DNA of 64,000 nucleotides from Paradevosia shaoguanensis (GTDB lineage Bacteria > Pseudomonadota > Alphaproteobacteria > Rhizobiales > Devosiaceae), in NCBI RefSeq assembly GCF_016801025.1, contig NZ_CP068983.1, forward strand, positions 558,001 through 622,000, given 5' to 3'. The position numbers and the translations under genes are program-made. The notes beneath the pieces were generated by a model. It was not told the origin of the DNA. It saw only the letters and a list, made by a program, of their open reading frames with translations, and made no database searches. Shown one piece after another: positions 8,489-17,479 of the stretch. Within the stretch, counting starts at the first letter, position 1. Each line of letters starts with the position of its first letter.

Positions 8489-9142
8489 TTAGAGGATCGA
8501 CTGTCCGGTGGCCTTCCAATCCTTGCTGAAGGCTTCGAGGCCCGAAGTCGTCAGCGGGTGATCGGCGAGCTTGCGGATCACGGCCGGCGGCATGGTGGCA
8601 ACGTCGGCGCCGGCCAGCGCGACCTCGGTCACGTGGTTCGGGCTGCGGATCGATGCAGCCAGGATTTCCGTCGCGAACGCGTAGTTGTCGTAGATCTGGC
8701 GGATGTTCTCGATCAGCTCGACGCCATCGAGGTTGATGTCGTCGAGGCGCCCGATGAAGGGCGAGATATAGGTCGCGCCGACCTTGGCTGCGAGCAGCGC
8801 CTGGTTGGGCGTGAAGCAGAGCGTGACGTTGGTCTTGATGCCGGCGTCATGGAAATGTTTGGTGGCCTTGAGGCCCGCCAGGGTCAGCGGCAGCTTGATG
8901 ACGACATTGTCGGCGATCTTGGCGAGGACATTGCCCTCGGCGATCATGCCCTCGTAATCGAGCGCGGCGACTTCGGCGGAAACCGGACCGGGCACGACCT
9001 TGCAGATGTCGGCGATCAGTTCCTTGAAGTTGCGGCCGGACTTGGCGACGAGCGACGGATTGGTGGTGACGCCGTCGAGCAGGCCGGTCTCGGAAAGTTC
9101 CTTGATTTCGTTGAAATCACCGGTGTCCACGAAGAACTTCAT
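8489..9142 (-). CDS. tal: Transaldolase (fructose-6-phosphate aldolase family)
   Basis: A 217-residue small transaldolase of the TalB3/FSA subfamily, the usual length. It begins '[16 protein letters not shown]' and carries the Schiff-base lysine in '[14 protein letters not shown]' (about residue 86), with '[13 protein letters not shown]' and '[11 protein letters not shown]' as family signatures. It moves a dihydroxyacetone unit between sugar phosphates in the non-oxidative pentose phosphate pathway; whether it is a transaldolase or a fructose-6-phosphate aldolase cannot be told by eye. AAGGAGGG lies 6 bases before the ATG. It is followed without a gap by the Mrp gene. Confidence 0.9.
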   Translation of the reverse strand: MKFFVDTGDFNEIKELSETGLLDGVTTNPSLVAKSGRNFKELIADICKVVPGPVSAEVAALDYEGMIAEGNVLAKIADNVVIKLPLTLAGLKATKHFHDAGIKTNVTLCFTPNQALLAAKVGATYISPFIGRLDDINLDGVELIENIRQIYDNYAFATEILAASIRSPNHVTEVALAGADVATMPPAVIRKLADHPLTTSGLEAFSKDWKATGQSIL

Positions 9143-9236
9143 CGGTTTCCCTCCTTGGGATTCTTTTACTTATATGTGCGGGCTTTAGCTGCCGGGCACA
9201 AGGTGTGCGGCGGGCAATATTCTTGCCCGCCTGCTG

Positions 9237-10421
9237 TCACTTGATGGTCGCCAGAATCGCGTCGGCGAGGTCACCGACCCGATCCTCGGGGATGCCGGCG
9301 ACATTGATGCGACTGTCGCCAATCATATAGACACCGCTGCCCGTCTTAAGGTTCTCGACCGCTTCGCCGGGCAGGCCGAGAAGCGAGAACATGCCGCGGT
9401 GGGCGGCGATGAAATCGAAGTCGGCCGAGTTCGATTTCGCCTTGATGGCTTCCGAGAGCTTTTCGCGCAGGCGGATCATGCGGTTGCGCATGGCGGCCAG
9501 TTCGGTCTCCCATTCGGCGCGCAGGTCCTTGTCCTCGAGGATGGTGCGGATGATTTCCGCGCCGTGATCGGGGGGCTGCGAATAGGTGACGCGGGCGATG
9601 TTCATCAGCTGCGAATTGGCGATGTCGGCCTGGGCCTCATCACGTGCAACGACGATGGCGGCGCCGACGCGCTCGCGGTAAAGGCCGAAATTCTTCGAGC
9701 CCGAGAAGGCCACGACGCTTTCCGGCACCGCATTGACGACGGCGCGCGTGCCGTAGCCATCCGCTTCCAGCCCATCACCAAAGCCGAGATAGGCCAGGTC
9801 GATCAGCGGGAAGGCGCCGGTGCGCTTGAAGGACGCGGCGACCTGGTCCCACTGCTCATTGGTGAGGTTGGCGCCGGTCGGGTTGTGGCAGCAGCCATGC
9901 AGCAGCACGATGTCGTTCGGCCCGAGCTTGTCGAGCGCGGCGAGCATGGCCGGAAAATCCACGGCGCGGGTCTTCGTGTCGAAATAGGGGTAGGAGTCCA
10001 CCTTGAAGCCGGCATGCTTGGCCATGGGCGCATGGTTCGGCCAGGTCGGGTTGGAGAGCCAGAGCGTAGCGCCCGGCTTGGCCCGATAGAGCAATTCCAT
10101 GAGCACGGCGAGCGCGCCGGTGCCACCGGGCGCCTGCATGATGCGCGTGCGGCCGGCCGGCACGGTATCGGCGAAAACGAGTTCGCGCACGGCGGCGTTG
10201 AAACCCTTGTTGCCGGAAATGCCGACATAGGTCTTGGTCTTGGCAGACGCATTCATCCGCTGCTCGGCCTTGGCCACCGACGTCATGATCGGTGTGATGC
10301 CCGCCTCGTCTTTATAGACGCCCACGCCGAGATCGATTTTTTCTTTCCGCGGATCGGCGGCGAATTCGCCCATCAGGGCCAGAATCTTGTCAGCAGGGGC
10401 TTTGGTGAGGGTCTCGAACAT
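9237..10421 (-). CDS. Aromatic/aspartate aminotransferase (class I PLP)
   Basis: A 394-residue fold-type I PLP aminotransferase of the AspC/TyrB subgroup. The N-terminus 'KIDLGVGVYKDEAG' is characteristic. 'LLHGCCHNPTGANLT' lies in the cofactor pocket and 'FSGSKNFGLYRERVGA' holds the PLP lysine and phosphate-binding arginine. It interconverts aspartate or aromatic amino acids and their 2-oxo acids with 2-oxoglutarate; TyrB-like breadth is likely. It is a single gene on the minus strand. No good Shine-Dalgarno is seen before the ATG at 10421, which lies beside a palindromic-repeat region. Confidence 0.88.
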   Translation of the reverse strand: MFETLTKAPADKILALMGEFAADPRKEKIDLGVGVYKDEAGITPIMTSVAKAEQRMNASAKTKTYVGISGNKGFNAAVRELVFADTVPAGRTRIMQAPGGTGALAVLMELLYRAKPGATLWLSNPTWPNHAPMAKHAGFKVDSYPYFDTKTRAVDFPAMLAALDKLGPNDIVLLHGCCHNPTGANLTNEQWDQVAASFKRTGAFPLIDLAYLGFGDGLEADGYGTRAVVNAVPESVVAFSGSKNFGLYRERVGAAIVVARDEAQADIANSQLMNIARVTYSQPPDHGAEIIRTILEDKDLRAEWETELAAMRNRMIRLREKLSEAIKAKSNSADFDFIAAHRGMFSLLGLPGEAVENLKTGSGVYMIGDSRINVAGIPEDRVGDLADAILATIK

Positions 10422-10549
10422 CGGTCAAGTCCAGAGGGGAGAAAGGAGCGCTCAAGCGCGCCGTCTTTATAGGCGGCGCCGCAGGATTTGCAATTGGGAA
10501 GTCGGGGGAATGGGTGAACCGGAGCACCGCCACTCGCCACCCCCACTGC

Positions 10550-10634
10550 ACTTCCCCGGACTTGATCCGGGGCCTATTGCACCCCTCCACTCAAGTGGAG
10601 CTATCCATGGGCCCCGGTCTCCGGCCGGGGAAGT
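10550..10634. repeat. Palindromic mosaic repeat, copy 1
   Basis: An ~85-bp unit bounded by ACTTCCCC and GGGGAAGT with three internal stem-loops: CCCCGGA-cttga-TCCGGGG, a CTCCACTCAAGTGGAG palindrome, and CCCCGGTCTCCGGCCGGGG. The whole unit is an imperfect inverted repeat. This is one of about eight copies in the window, all in gaps between genes. Confidence 0.85.
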
Positions 10635-10771
10635 TCCGTGGTGGTGAGAAATTCGTGGTTAGGAAGTATCCATGGCTCGGCGGAAATCCGTGGTTCGGAA
10701 AATCCGAGCCCAAGTGCCTCCCCCTCAAGGCATTTCCGGCCCTACTACCCGCTACTCGCCACCCCCACCGC

Positions 10772-10857
10772 ACTTCCCCGGACTTGATCCGGGGCCTATT
10801 GCACCCCTCCACTCGAGTGGAGCTATCCGTGGGCCCCGGCTCTTCGGCCGGGGAAGT
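10772..10857. repeat. Palindromic mosaic repeat, copy 2
   Basis: The same unit and orientation as the copy 140 bases to the left, with the perfect CTCCACTCGAGTGGAG centre. Between the two copies (10635-10771) lies unique sequence with no recognisable gene. The gap 10422-10923 holds nothing else that I can support. Confidence 0.85.
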
Positions 10858-10923
10858 TCCGAGTTTGTGGAGCAATCGGTGCTTTGGAGGCAAAAATCCG
10901 AGGTCGGGATGTGAGCCTAAGTC

Positions 10924-11883
10924 TCAGCCCTGGGCCTGCCCTCCAATCCCCAGCCGCGCCAATTCCTCGATCAGCTCCGGCACCACCGCAAACAAATCCC
11001 CGATCAGCGCCACATCCGCGATCTTCACCAGCGGCGCCTCCGGATCCGTATTGATCGCCACGATCTTCTTGGCCCCCTGGATTCCCGCCAAGTGCTGCAG
11101 CGCCCCCGAAATCCCCACGGCGATATAAACATCAGGCGCGATGATCTTGCCCGTCTGTCCGACCTGCCAGTCATTAGGCGCGTATCCCGCATCCACCGCC
11201 GCCCGCGTCGCCCCGACCGCCGCGCCAAGCCGGTGCGCCAGCCGCTCGATGAGCTTGAACCCTTCGGCCGAGCCCACCGACACGCCGCCGCCCACCACGA
11301 TCTGCGCCGTCGCCAGGTCAGGCACGTCGCTTTCCGTGCGATGAGCCGCCAGCAGCCGCGTCACCGCCGCAATACCGCCCGCGTCCACCTGCTCGACCGG
11401 GGCCGAACCACCCTGCCCCACCGGCCGGAAGGCCGAGGCACGAATGGTCAGCACCTGCTGCGTCTGGTTGGAAACCACCGTCTCGATCGCGTTGCCCGCA
11501 TAGATCGGCCGGTCGAAGCGATTGGCGGCATGGATCGCCACGATATCGGTCACCGGCATGAGGTCGAGCCCCGCCGCCAGGCGCGGGATCACGTCACGCC
11601 CCACCGCGGCAGAACCCGCGACGATGGCCCCATATTCCGGCGCCAGCTTGAGCAGCAGCGCACTGATCGCCTCTGCCGACGGCGTTGCCAGCGCGGCCGA
11701 GCGCGCTACGCGGACCCGGGCCATGCCCTCCAGCGCCGCCGCGGCAGTCGCAACTTTGTCGACGTCATCGCCGGCCACCAGCACATCGACCGGCGCGCCA
11801 AGCTGGAGCCCGGCGGCAACGACGCGCGCCGTCGCCGGAGCGAGCTGGCCGAGATCGTGATCGGCAAGAACGAGCGTAGCCAT
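10924..11883 (-). CDS. etfA: Electron transfer flavoprotein alpha subunit
   Basis: A 319-residue ETF alpha subunit. The N-terminal Rossmann-like domain starts 'MATLVLADHDLGQLAPAT'. The C-terminal FAD domain has 'VVGGGVSVGSAEGFKLIERL', 'GATRAAVDAGYAPNDWQVGQTGK' (in part) and 'YIAVGISGALQHLAGI', the conserved FAD site. With EtfB it forms the soluble FAD/AMP heterodimer that passes electrons from acyl-CoA and other dehydrogenases to ETF-ubiquinone oxidoreductase. Its ATG overlaps the etfB stop (ATGA), so the two are co-translated. Confidence 0.93.
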   Translation of the reverse strand: MATLVLADHDLGQLAPATARVVAAGLQLGAPVDVLVAGDDVDKVATAAAALEGMARVRVARSAALATPSAEAISALLLKLAPEYGAIVAGSAAVGRDVIPRLAAGLDLMPVTDIVAIHAANRFDRPIYAGNAIETVVSNQTQQVLTIRASAFRPVGQGGSAPVEQVDAGGIAAVTRLLAAHRTESDVPDLATAQIVVGGGVSVGSAEGFKLIERLAHRLGAAVGATRAAVDAGYAPNDWQVGQTGKIIAPDVYIAVGISGALQHLAGIQGAKKIVAINTDPEAPLVKIADVALIGDLFAVVPELIEELARLGIGGQAQG

Positions 11884-12641
11884 CAGAGCGCCTCCAGTTC
11901 CTTGACTTCGCCGGCGATGAACGCCGCCAGTTCCGCCGTGTCGGCCACCTGCCGGCCACCCGGCCGTTCAGCGGGCGGGGATACTTTATCGATGACGAGG
12001 CGCGGGCTGATATCGATGCCGAACTCGGCCACCGGCCGCACCGCCAGCGGCTTCTGCCGCGCCTTCATCACCATCGGCAGCGCGGCGTTGCGCGGGGTGT
12101 TGAGGCGCAGGTCGGCCGTCACGATTGCGGGCAGCGGCAGGGCAATGGTCGCTCGGCCGTAATCGACCTCGCGCGTCACTTCGAGCCCGCCTTCGCCGGC
12201 CTTGATCTCGGAGGCGAAAGTCGCCTGCGGCCAGCCGAGGAGCCCAGCCAGCATCTGGCCGACATGGTTGGAATCGTCATCCACCGCCTGCTTGCCCAGC
12301 AGGATCAGGTCCGGCTTCTCCTCGTCGGCCACCGCCTTGAGGAGCTTTGCCACCGCCAGCGTCTCCACCCGCTCGTTCGTCTCGATGAGCACGCCGCGAT
12401 GCGCGCCCATGGCGAGCGCGGTGAGGATCACGTCATTGGCCTGCTTGGGCCCGATGGAGACGATGACGATCTCGTCGGCCTTGCCCGCTTCGGCCAGTTG
12501 CACGGCCGCTTCCACCGCGTGCTTGTCGAAGGGGTTCATCGACATGCGCACGTTGTCGGTCTCCACGCCCGAGGAATCGGAGCGGACGCGGATACGCACG
12601 TTGTGGTCGACCACGCGCTTGACGGCGACGAGGATTTTCAT
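11883..12641 (-). CDS. etfB: Electron transfer flavoprotein beta subunit
   Basis: A 252-residue ETF beta subunit. The start 'MKILVAVKRVVDHN' at 12641 is the canonical N-terminus; the frame remains open for 24 codons upstream but without homologous sequence. It binds AMP ('LLGKQAVDDDSNHVGQMLAG') and carries the recognition-loop region that docks dehydrogenases ('GLEVTREVDYGRATIALPLPA'). Upstream, 12642-12821 is a non-coding gap shared with the divergent M20 gene; it holds two GAATTC-centred repeats but no clear promoter. Confidence 0.93.
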   Translation of the reverse strand: MKILVAVKRVVDHNVRIRVRSDSSGVETDNVRMSMNPFDKHAVEAAVQLAEAGKADEIVIVSIGPKQANDVILTALAMGAHRGVLIETNERVETLAVAKLLKAVADEEKPDLILLGKQAVDDDSNHVGQMLAGLLGWPQATFASEIKAGEGGLEVTREVDYGRATIALPLPAIVTADLRLNTPRNAALPMVMKARQKPLAVRPVAEFGIDISPRLVIDKVSPPAERPGGRQVADTAELAAFIAGEVKELEAL

Positions 12642-12821
12642 GGGCTTCGGGCTCCCGTGCATGTGGCGCCGTGTCTTGGCAAAGATCGGCGGCCGGGACA
12701 AGGAATTCTGCACTCATGCCGGAGCGCGCAGGAGAATTCTGTTGCCCCTGCGACCGGCTGGTGGTTGACGCATCACCGCCCGGCAGGCGAGACTTGCGGC
12801 TTAACCGACCGAGAATTTTTC

Positions 12822-13994
12822 ATGCCCGTTATCAACCGTATCGCGGAATTTCACTCCGAAATTGCCGCCTGGCGACGCGATTTCCACGCAAACCCCGAAT
12901 TGCAGTACGACGTCGTCCGCACGGCCGGGAAAGTGGCGGAACTGCTCGAAGCGTTCGGCGTGGATGAAGTCGTCACCGGTGTCGGCCGGACGGGCGTGGT
13001 GGGCGTGATCAAGGGCCGCGCCAGCGACAGCGGCAAGGTCATCGGCCTGCGCGCCGACATGGATGCGCTGCCCATCACCGAGCGCACCGGCAAGGATTAT
13101 GCGAGCCAGACCGGCGGCAAGATGCATGCCTGCGGCCATGACGGGCATACCGCCATGCTGCTGGGCGCGGCGCGCTACCTCGCCGAGACCCGCAATTTCG
13201 ACGGTACGGTCGTGGTCATCTTCCAGCCCGCCGAGGAAGGCGGAGCGGGCGGCAAGGCCATGATCGATGACGGGCTGATGGAGCGCTTCGGCATCCAGGA
13301 AGTCTTCGGCATGCACAACTGGCCGGGGATCGCCGCGGGCACCTTCGCGATTCGTGCCGGCGGCATCATGGCCTCGACCGACGAGTTCAACATCTTCATC
13401 GAGGGCGTGGGCGGGCATGCCGCCAAGCCGCACCTCACCATCGACCCGGTCGCCACCGCCGCCCATATGGTCACTGCGCTCCAGACCGTCGTGTCGCGCA
13501 ATATCGATCCGCTGCAGCCGGCCGTGCTGTCGGTGACGATGATCCAGACCGGCGAGGCCTTCAACGTCATCCCGCGCACCGCGCGCGTCGTCGGTACCAT
13601 TCGCGCCCACAACGAAGAGGTCCGTAACCTCGCCGAGAAGCGTCTGCGCGAGATCGCCACCCAGATCGGCGCCGCCTTCGGCGCCAAGGTCGAGATCGGC
13701 TTCCGCCGCGGCTATCCGGTGACGGTCAACCACGAGGCCCAGACCGCCTTCGCGGCCAACGCCGCCGCCGAAGTCGTCGGGCAGGACAAGGTCGATACCG
13801 ATGTCGCGCCGAGCATGGGCGGCGAGGACTTCTCCTACATGCTGCTGGCCCGTCCGGGCGCCTACATCTTCGTGGGCAACGGCGATACCTCCGAGCTCCA
13901 CACCGACACCTACGATTTCAATGACGAGATCATCCCCCAGGGAACGAGCTATTGGGTGAAGCTGGCCGAGATGGCCATGCCGGTGAAAGCCTGA
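12822..13994 (+). CDS. M20 family amidohydrolase (hippurate/N-acyl amino acid hydrolase type)
   Basis: A 390-residue two-domain metallopeptidase. The metal ligands are in 'MHACGHDGHTAMLLG' and 'FQPAEEGGAGG' (catalytic Glu pair), with a lid/dimerisation domain in the middle ('NIFIEGVGGHAAKPH') and the last metal histidine/Asp region 'MGGEDFSYM' near the end. It hydrolyses N-acyl amino acids, hippurate, or auxin-amino acid conjugates; which one is unknown. The ATG at 12822 matches family N-termini ('ISRIAEFHSEIAAWRRDFHANPEL'-like), and the frame upstream is antisense to etfB. A membrane-carrier gene follows 17 bases after its stop. Confidence 0.88.
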   Translation: MPVINRIAEFHSEIAAWRRDFHANPELQYDVVRTAGKVAELLEAFGVDEVVTGVGRTGVVGVIKGRASDSGKVIGLRADMDALPITERTGKDYASQTGGKMHACGHDGHTAMLLGAARYLAETRNFDGTVVVIFQPAEEGGAGGKAMIDDGLMERFGIQEVFGMHNWPGIAAGTFAIRAGGIMASTDEFNIFIEGVGGHAAKPHLTIDPVATAAHMVTALQTVVSRNIDPLQPAVLSVTMIQTGEAFNVIPRTARVVGTIRAHNEEVRNLAEKRLREIATQIGAAFGAKVEIGFRRGYPVTVNHEAQTAFAANAAAEVVGQDKVDTDVAPSMGGEDFSYMLLARPGAYIFVGNGDTSELHTDTYDFNDEIIPQGTSYWVKLAEMAMPVKA

Positions 13995-14011
13995 CCGGCG
14001 GGAAGCCGGCA

Positions 14012-15073
14012 ATGAGCGGTCCCAAACCATCGCAGGCGACCATGCTCGGTCACACGCTAATGACGCTCGTCATCGCGGCGGCCGGCGGCTTTGTCGGGCA
14101 AATGGCGCAGATTCCGGCCGGCTGGCTCATGGGCAGCGCGCTGGCCGCGGCCGGGGCCGCCCTGGCCGGCGTCAAGGTCACCGTGCCCGGCTGGCTGCGC
14201 GACATCACGTTCGTGCTGACGGGAATGTCGATGGGCGCAAACGTGGCCCGCGACAGCCTCTCGCTCATCGCGCAATGGCCGATCAGCCTCCTCGGCCTGG
14301 CGCTGGAACTGGTGCTCATCATCGCCACGACCGGCTACATGCTGCGCAAGCTCTTCCGGCTCGATAACGCCACTGCCTATCTCAGTTCCTTCCCCGGGCA
14401 CCTCTCCTTCGTCATGGGCATCGCGGCGACGGGGCTGGGCGATCCGCGCCAGATCACCATCATCCAGGTCATCCGCATCATGATGCTGACGCTCTGTGTG
14501 CCGATGGGCGCCCTCTTCCTCCCCATCGAACACTTCTCGGCGCCCGCCAATATCGTGGTGATGGATGCCCAGACGCTGGTGATGCTGGCCATCGCCTGCG
14601 CCATCACGGGCTTTCTCTTTACCCGCCTGCGCGTGCCGGCCGGCATGGTGCTGGGCGCCATGGCCGCCGCTACTGCCGCCAAGCTCGGTGGCCTATTCGA
14701 CGGCGCCATGCCCGTGCCGCTCGCCAATCTCACCTTCGTGCTGGTGGGCGCGCTCATCGGTTCGCGCTTCGCCGGCATCACCCTGACCGAGTTCCGGCAG
14801 GCGGCGATCGGCGGCCTCATCGCCACGGCAATGACGGTCGGCATCGTCACGGCCATCGCCTATGGCGTCAGCCTTCTCGTCGACATGCCCTTCGGCCAGA
14901 TCTGGCTCGGCCTCTCCCCCGGAGCGCTCGAAGGCATGGGCGCGCTCGGCGTTGCACTCGGCTACGACACGGCCTTCATCGCCGCCCACCACGTCTCGCG
15001 CCTCCTCATGCTGACGGTCGCGATTCCGCTCGTGGCGATGATGGTGGCGCCCCGAAAAAGTCAGCCCGTCTAA
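14012..15073 (+). CDS. AbrB family membrane transporter
   Basis: A 353-residue integral membrane protein with about ten hydrophobic segments and the internal duplication of the AbrB/'putative ammonia monooxygenase' family. Repeats read 'GFVGQMAQIPAGWLMGSALAAAG' and 'TRLRVPAGMVLGAMAAATAAKLG', each with a Pro-Ala-Gly-(W/M) turn; 'GLSPGALEGMGALGVALGYD' is the conserved loop near the end. Transport substrate is unestablished. The start at 14012 follows GGGAAG; the frame extends back into the M20 gene but that part is shadow. It is probably transcribed with the M20 gene. Confidence 0.78.
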   Translation: MSGPKPSQATMLGHTLMTLVIAAAGGFVGQMAQIPAGWLMGSALAAAGAALAGVKVTVPGWLRDITFVLTGMSMGANVARDSLSLIAQWPISLLGLALELVLIIATTGYMLRKLFRLDNATAYLSSFPGHLSFVMGIAATGLGDPRQITIIQVIRIMMLTLCVPMGALFLPIEHFSAPANIVVMDAQTLVMLAIACAITGFLFTRLRVPAGMVLGAMAAATAAKLGGLFDGAMPVPLANLTFVLVGALIGSRFAGITLTEFRQAAIGGLIATAMTVGIVTAIAYGVSLLVDMPFGQIWLGLSPGALEGMGALGVALGYDTAFIAAHHVSRLLMLTVAIPLVAMMVAPRKSQPV

Positions 15074-15136
15074 CGCTTCCCTCCCACGCTGCGCGCGTGT
15101 AGAGACTACCATACCACCCGCCAACGGACTTCGGCC

Positions 15137-16072
15137 GTGTTCGCCATCTTCAACGTCGTCATCCCCGTCTTCGCCATCGTGGCGCTGGGCTACGCCGCCG
15201 TGCGGTACAAGCTCTACCCCACTGAAGGCGTCAAAGGGCTGGTGTCGTTCGTCAACAATTTCGCCACGCCGTGCCTGCTCTTCGAGGCGATGCTGACGGC
15301 CGATTTTTCGACGACGTTCAATCTGGGGATCATCATCCCCTTCTATATCGGCGCCCTCACCTCGCTCACCGTCGGCACCCTCATCGCCATCAAGCTCTTC
15401 AAGAACCGGCCGGGCGAAGGCGTGGCCTCGGGCTTTGCAGCGATGTTCACCAATACCGTGCTCATCGGCATTCCCATCATCCAGCGCGCCTATGGGCCGG
15501 AAGCCATGCCGGTGGTCTATTCGATCATCGCCTTCCATGCGCCCTGTCTCATCACCATCGGCATGCTGGCCATGGAACTGGTTCGGCGCGATGCGGCGCC
15601 CTGGCACAAGGTCATGGCCGTCGCCGGCATGCGCATCGTGCAGAACCCGCTGCTCTGGGGCGTGGGCCTGGGCCTTGTCGGCAATCTCCTCAACGTGGAA
15701 CTGCCCGAACCCGCCACCGCCTTCGTGACCATGATGTCGCAAGCCGTGCTGCCCGCGGCGCTTTTCGGCCTCGGGGGCGCGCTCAACGAATACCGGATTT
15801 CGGAAAGCTGGCTGCAGGCCACGGCGATGGCGGCTTTCAAGCTGGTCATCCATCCGCTGATCGCCTACGTGCTGATTGTCCATGTCCTGCACGTGCCGCT
15901 CGAAATGGCGCGCTACGGCGTGCTGCTGGCGGCGATGCCCACGGGCATCAACGCCTACATCTTCGCCACCTACTACAATCGTGGGGTGAGCGTGGCCAAC
16001 AGCACGATTCTGATCACGACCGGGCTCTCGATCCTCACCGTTTCGGCGTGGCTCTGGATCCTCGGTCCCTGA
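15137..16072 (+). CDS. AEC family transporter (auxin efflux carrier type)
   Basis: A 311-residue carrier with ten predicted membrane helices in two inverted halves. It begins 'MFAIFNVVIPVFAIVALGYAAV' and has the unwound-helix motif 'FVNNFATPCLLFEAML' in the first half and 'VLPAALFGLGGALNEYRI' in the second. Bacterial members export or import malonate and other carboxylates. Translation starts at GTG 15137; no ATG fits the family start. It lies 19 bases before a 2-hydroxyacid dehydrogenase, suggesting a shared organic-acid role. Confidence 0.85.
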   Translation: MFAIFNVVIPVFAIVALGYAAVRYKLYPTEGVKGLVSFVNNFATPCLLFEAMLTADFSTTFNLGIIIPFYIGALTSLTVGTLIAIKLFKNRPGEGVASGFAAMFTNTVLIGIPIIQRAYGPEAMPVVYSIIAFHAPCLITIGMLAMELVRRDAAPWHKVMAVAGMRIVQNPLLWGVGLGLVGNLLNVELPEPATAFVTMMSQAVLPAALFGLGGALNEYRISESWLQATAMAAFKLVIHPLIAYVLIVHVLHVPLEMARYGVLLAAMPTGINAYIFATYYNRGVSVANSTILITTGLSILTVSAWLWILGP

Positions 16073-16091
16073 AGCATCCAAGGAGAACGCC

Positions 16092-17027
16092 ATGAGTGTC
16101 GAAATCCTCCAGACCCACAAGCTGCTCGATAGCTGCCAGGCAGCGCTGGCGAAGAACTTCACGGTGCACAAGCTCTTCGAGGCTGAAGACCGCGAGGCTC
16201 TCCTCGCGAGCGTCGCCCCGCGCATCCGCGGCATCGCCGCCGGCGGCCGCATCGATGCAAAGCTGATGGACGCGCTGCCCAAGCTCGAAATCATCGCCAG
16301 CTTCGGGGTCGGCTACGATTCCATCGATATCGAGGCCGCCAGGACGCGCGGCATCCACGTCACCAACACGCCAGATGTGCTCAACGACGCCGTGGCCGAG
16401 CTCGGCATCGGCCTCATGCTCTCCCTCTCCCGCCGCATCCCGCAGGCGGATGCCTTCGTGCGTGCCGGCCGTTGGGCCGGGCGCGAACGCTTCCCGTTCA
16501 GCTTCGAGCTCACCGGCCGCACGCTCGGCATCCTGGGCCTCGGCCGCATCGGCAAGGAAGTCGCCTCGCGCGCCCAGGGCCTCAAGATGCGCGTCGTCTA
16601 TCACGGCCGGCACAAGCAGGAGAAAGTTCCCTACGTCTACTATGACAAGCTCGAGGACATGGCCCGCGACAGTGACTGGCTGCTGGTGGTGACGCCGGGC
16701 GGCAAGGGCACGGAAGGCATCGTCTCCCGCAAGGTGCTCGAAGCCCTCGGCCCCGACGGCGCCCTCGTCAACATCGCTCGCGGCTCGGTGGTCGATCAGG
16801 CGGCGCTGGTCGACCTTCTCCGCACCGGCAAACTCGGCGCCGCCGCCCTCGACGTCTTCGTCGACGAGCCCAACGTCCCCGAGGAACTCTTCACCCTCGA
16901 CAACGTCGTCCTCTCCCCCCACGTCGCCAGCGCCACGCAACAAACCCGCGACGCCATGGGCGCACTGGTGGTCGAAAACCTCATCGCCCAGTTCAAAGGC
17001 GAACCGCTGCTGAGCCCGGTGGTCTAG
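16092..17027 (+). CDS. D-2-hydroxyacid dehydrogenase (glyoxylate/hydroxypyruvate reductase type)
   Basis: A 311-residue NAD(P)-dependent enzyme. The split catalytic domain surrounds a Rossmann fold with 'LGILGLGRIGKEVASRAQGL' (about 143-162). Catalytic residues are the Arg in 'NIARGSVVDQ', the Glu in 'VDEPNVPEEL' and the His in 'LSPHVASAT'. It reduces glyoxylate, hydroxypyruvate or a related 2-oxo acid. AAGGAGAACGCC precedes the ATG. It is likely co-transcribed with the AEC carrier upstream, which fits transport and reduction of small organic acids. Confidence 0.88.
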   Translation: MSVEILQTHKLLDSCQAALAKNFTVHKLFEAEDREALLASVAPRIRGIAAGGRIDAKLMDALPKLEIIASFGVGYDSIDIEAARTRGIHVTNTPDVLNDAVAELGIGLMLSLSRRIPQADAFVRAGRWAGRERFPFSFELTGRTLGILGLGRIGKEVASRAQGLKMRVVYHGRHKQEKVPYVYYDKLEDMARDSDWLLVVTPGGKGTEGIVSRKVLEALGPDGALVNIARGSVVDQAALVDLLRTGKLGAAALDVFVDEPNVPEELFTLDNVVLSPHVASATQQTRDAMGALVVENLIAQFKGEPLLSPVV

Positions 17028-17047
17028 CGGGGCGCCCCAACCACTGC

Positions 17048-17133
17048 ACTTCCCCAGGCGAAAACCTGGGGCCGATTGCACCCCTCCACCGAGTGGCGCC
17101 ATCCATGGGCCCGGCTCTCCGGCCGGGGAAGAT
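17048..17133. repeat. Palindromic mosaic repeat, copy 3 (variant)
   Basis: An ACTTCCCC...GGGGAAGAT unit whose first stem is CCCAGGcgaaaaCCTGGG instead of the CCGGACTTGATCCGG form, followed by CTCCACCGAGTGG and CCCGGCTCTCCGGCCGGG. It is diverged from copies 1 and 2 but has the same order of stems. Confidence 0.75.
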
Positions 17134-17181
17134 CGAGAGGCTGGCGAGACAGTGTCTTAACGCGAGATCGCCCCCCATCGC

Positions 17182-17290
17182 CCTCGCCCCTTGTGGGAGA
17201 GGGTGCCCGAAGGGCGGGTGAGGGGTTGCCCCAACTACCGAGCCCCCTCATCCGGCGCTCCGCGCCACCTTCTCCCACAAGGGGAGAAGG
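17182..17290. repeat. Second repeat family (GGGTGCCCGAAGGGCGGGTGAGGGG), copy 1
   Basis: CTCGCCCCTTGTGGGAGAGGG at the left and CTTCTCCCACAAGGGGAG at the right form the ends of a ~110-bp inverted repeat with an internal GCCCGAAGGGC stem. The same element recurs near 25.3 kb and 40.4 kb, so it is an independent mobile-like repeat inserted beside the first family. Confidence 0.8.
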
Positions 17291-17343
17291 AACCCTGCGG
17301 TACTCCGCCCTCACCTCTCACCCCTCACCATCCCCACCACCGC

Positions 17344-17432
17344 ACTTCCCCGGGCGAAGACCCGGGGGCCTATTGCCCCCCTCCACCCGAGTGGAGGCAT
17401 CCGTGGGCCCCGGCTCTGCGGCCGGGGAAGAC
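17344..17432. repeat. Palindromic mosaic repeat, copy 4
   Basis: ACTTCCCC, stem CCCGGGcgaagaCCCGGG, CTCCACCCGAGTGGAG and CCCCGGCTCTGCGGCCGGGG, then GGGGAAGA. With copy 3 and the second-family repeat it fills the 450-base gap 17028-17479, which holds no gene. Confidence 0.8.
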
Positions 17433-17479
17433 CGAGAGGGTGTCGAGATAGTGCCTTAACGCGAGATCCGACCTCGCCC

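Noticed and set aside
8486-8491. Frameshift or fusion between transaldolase and Mrp genes
   Set aside because: Stop TAA and start GTG simply abut; both proteins are complete at their normal lengths.
10535-10870. Possible CRISPR array at the paired repeats
   Set aside because: Only two units, about 85 bp long, with internal stem-loops and no set of equal spacers; no cas genes are in the window.
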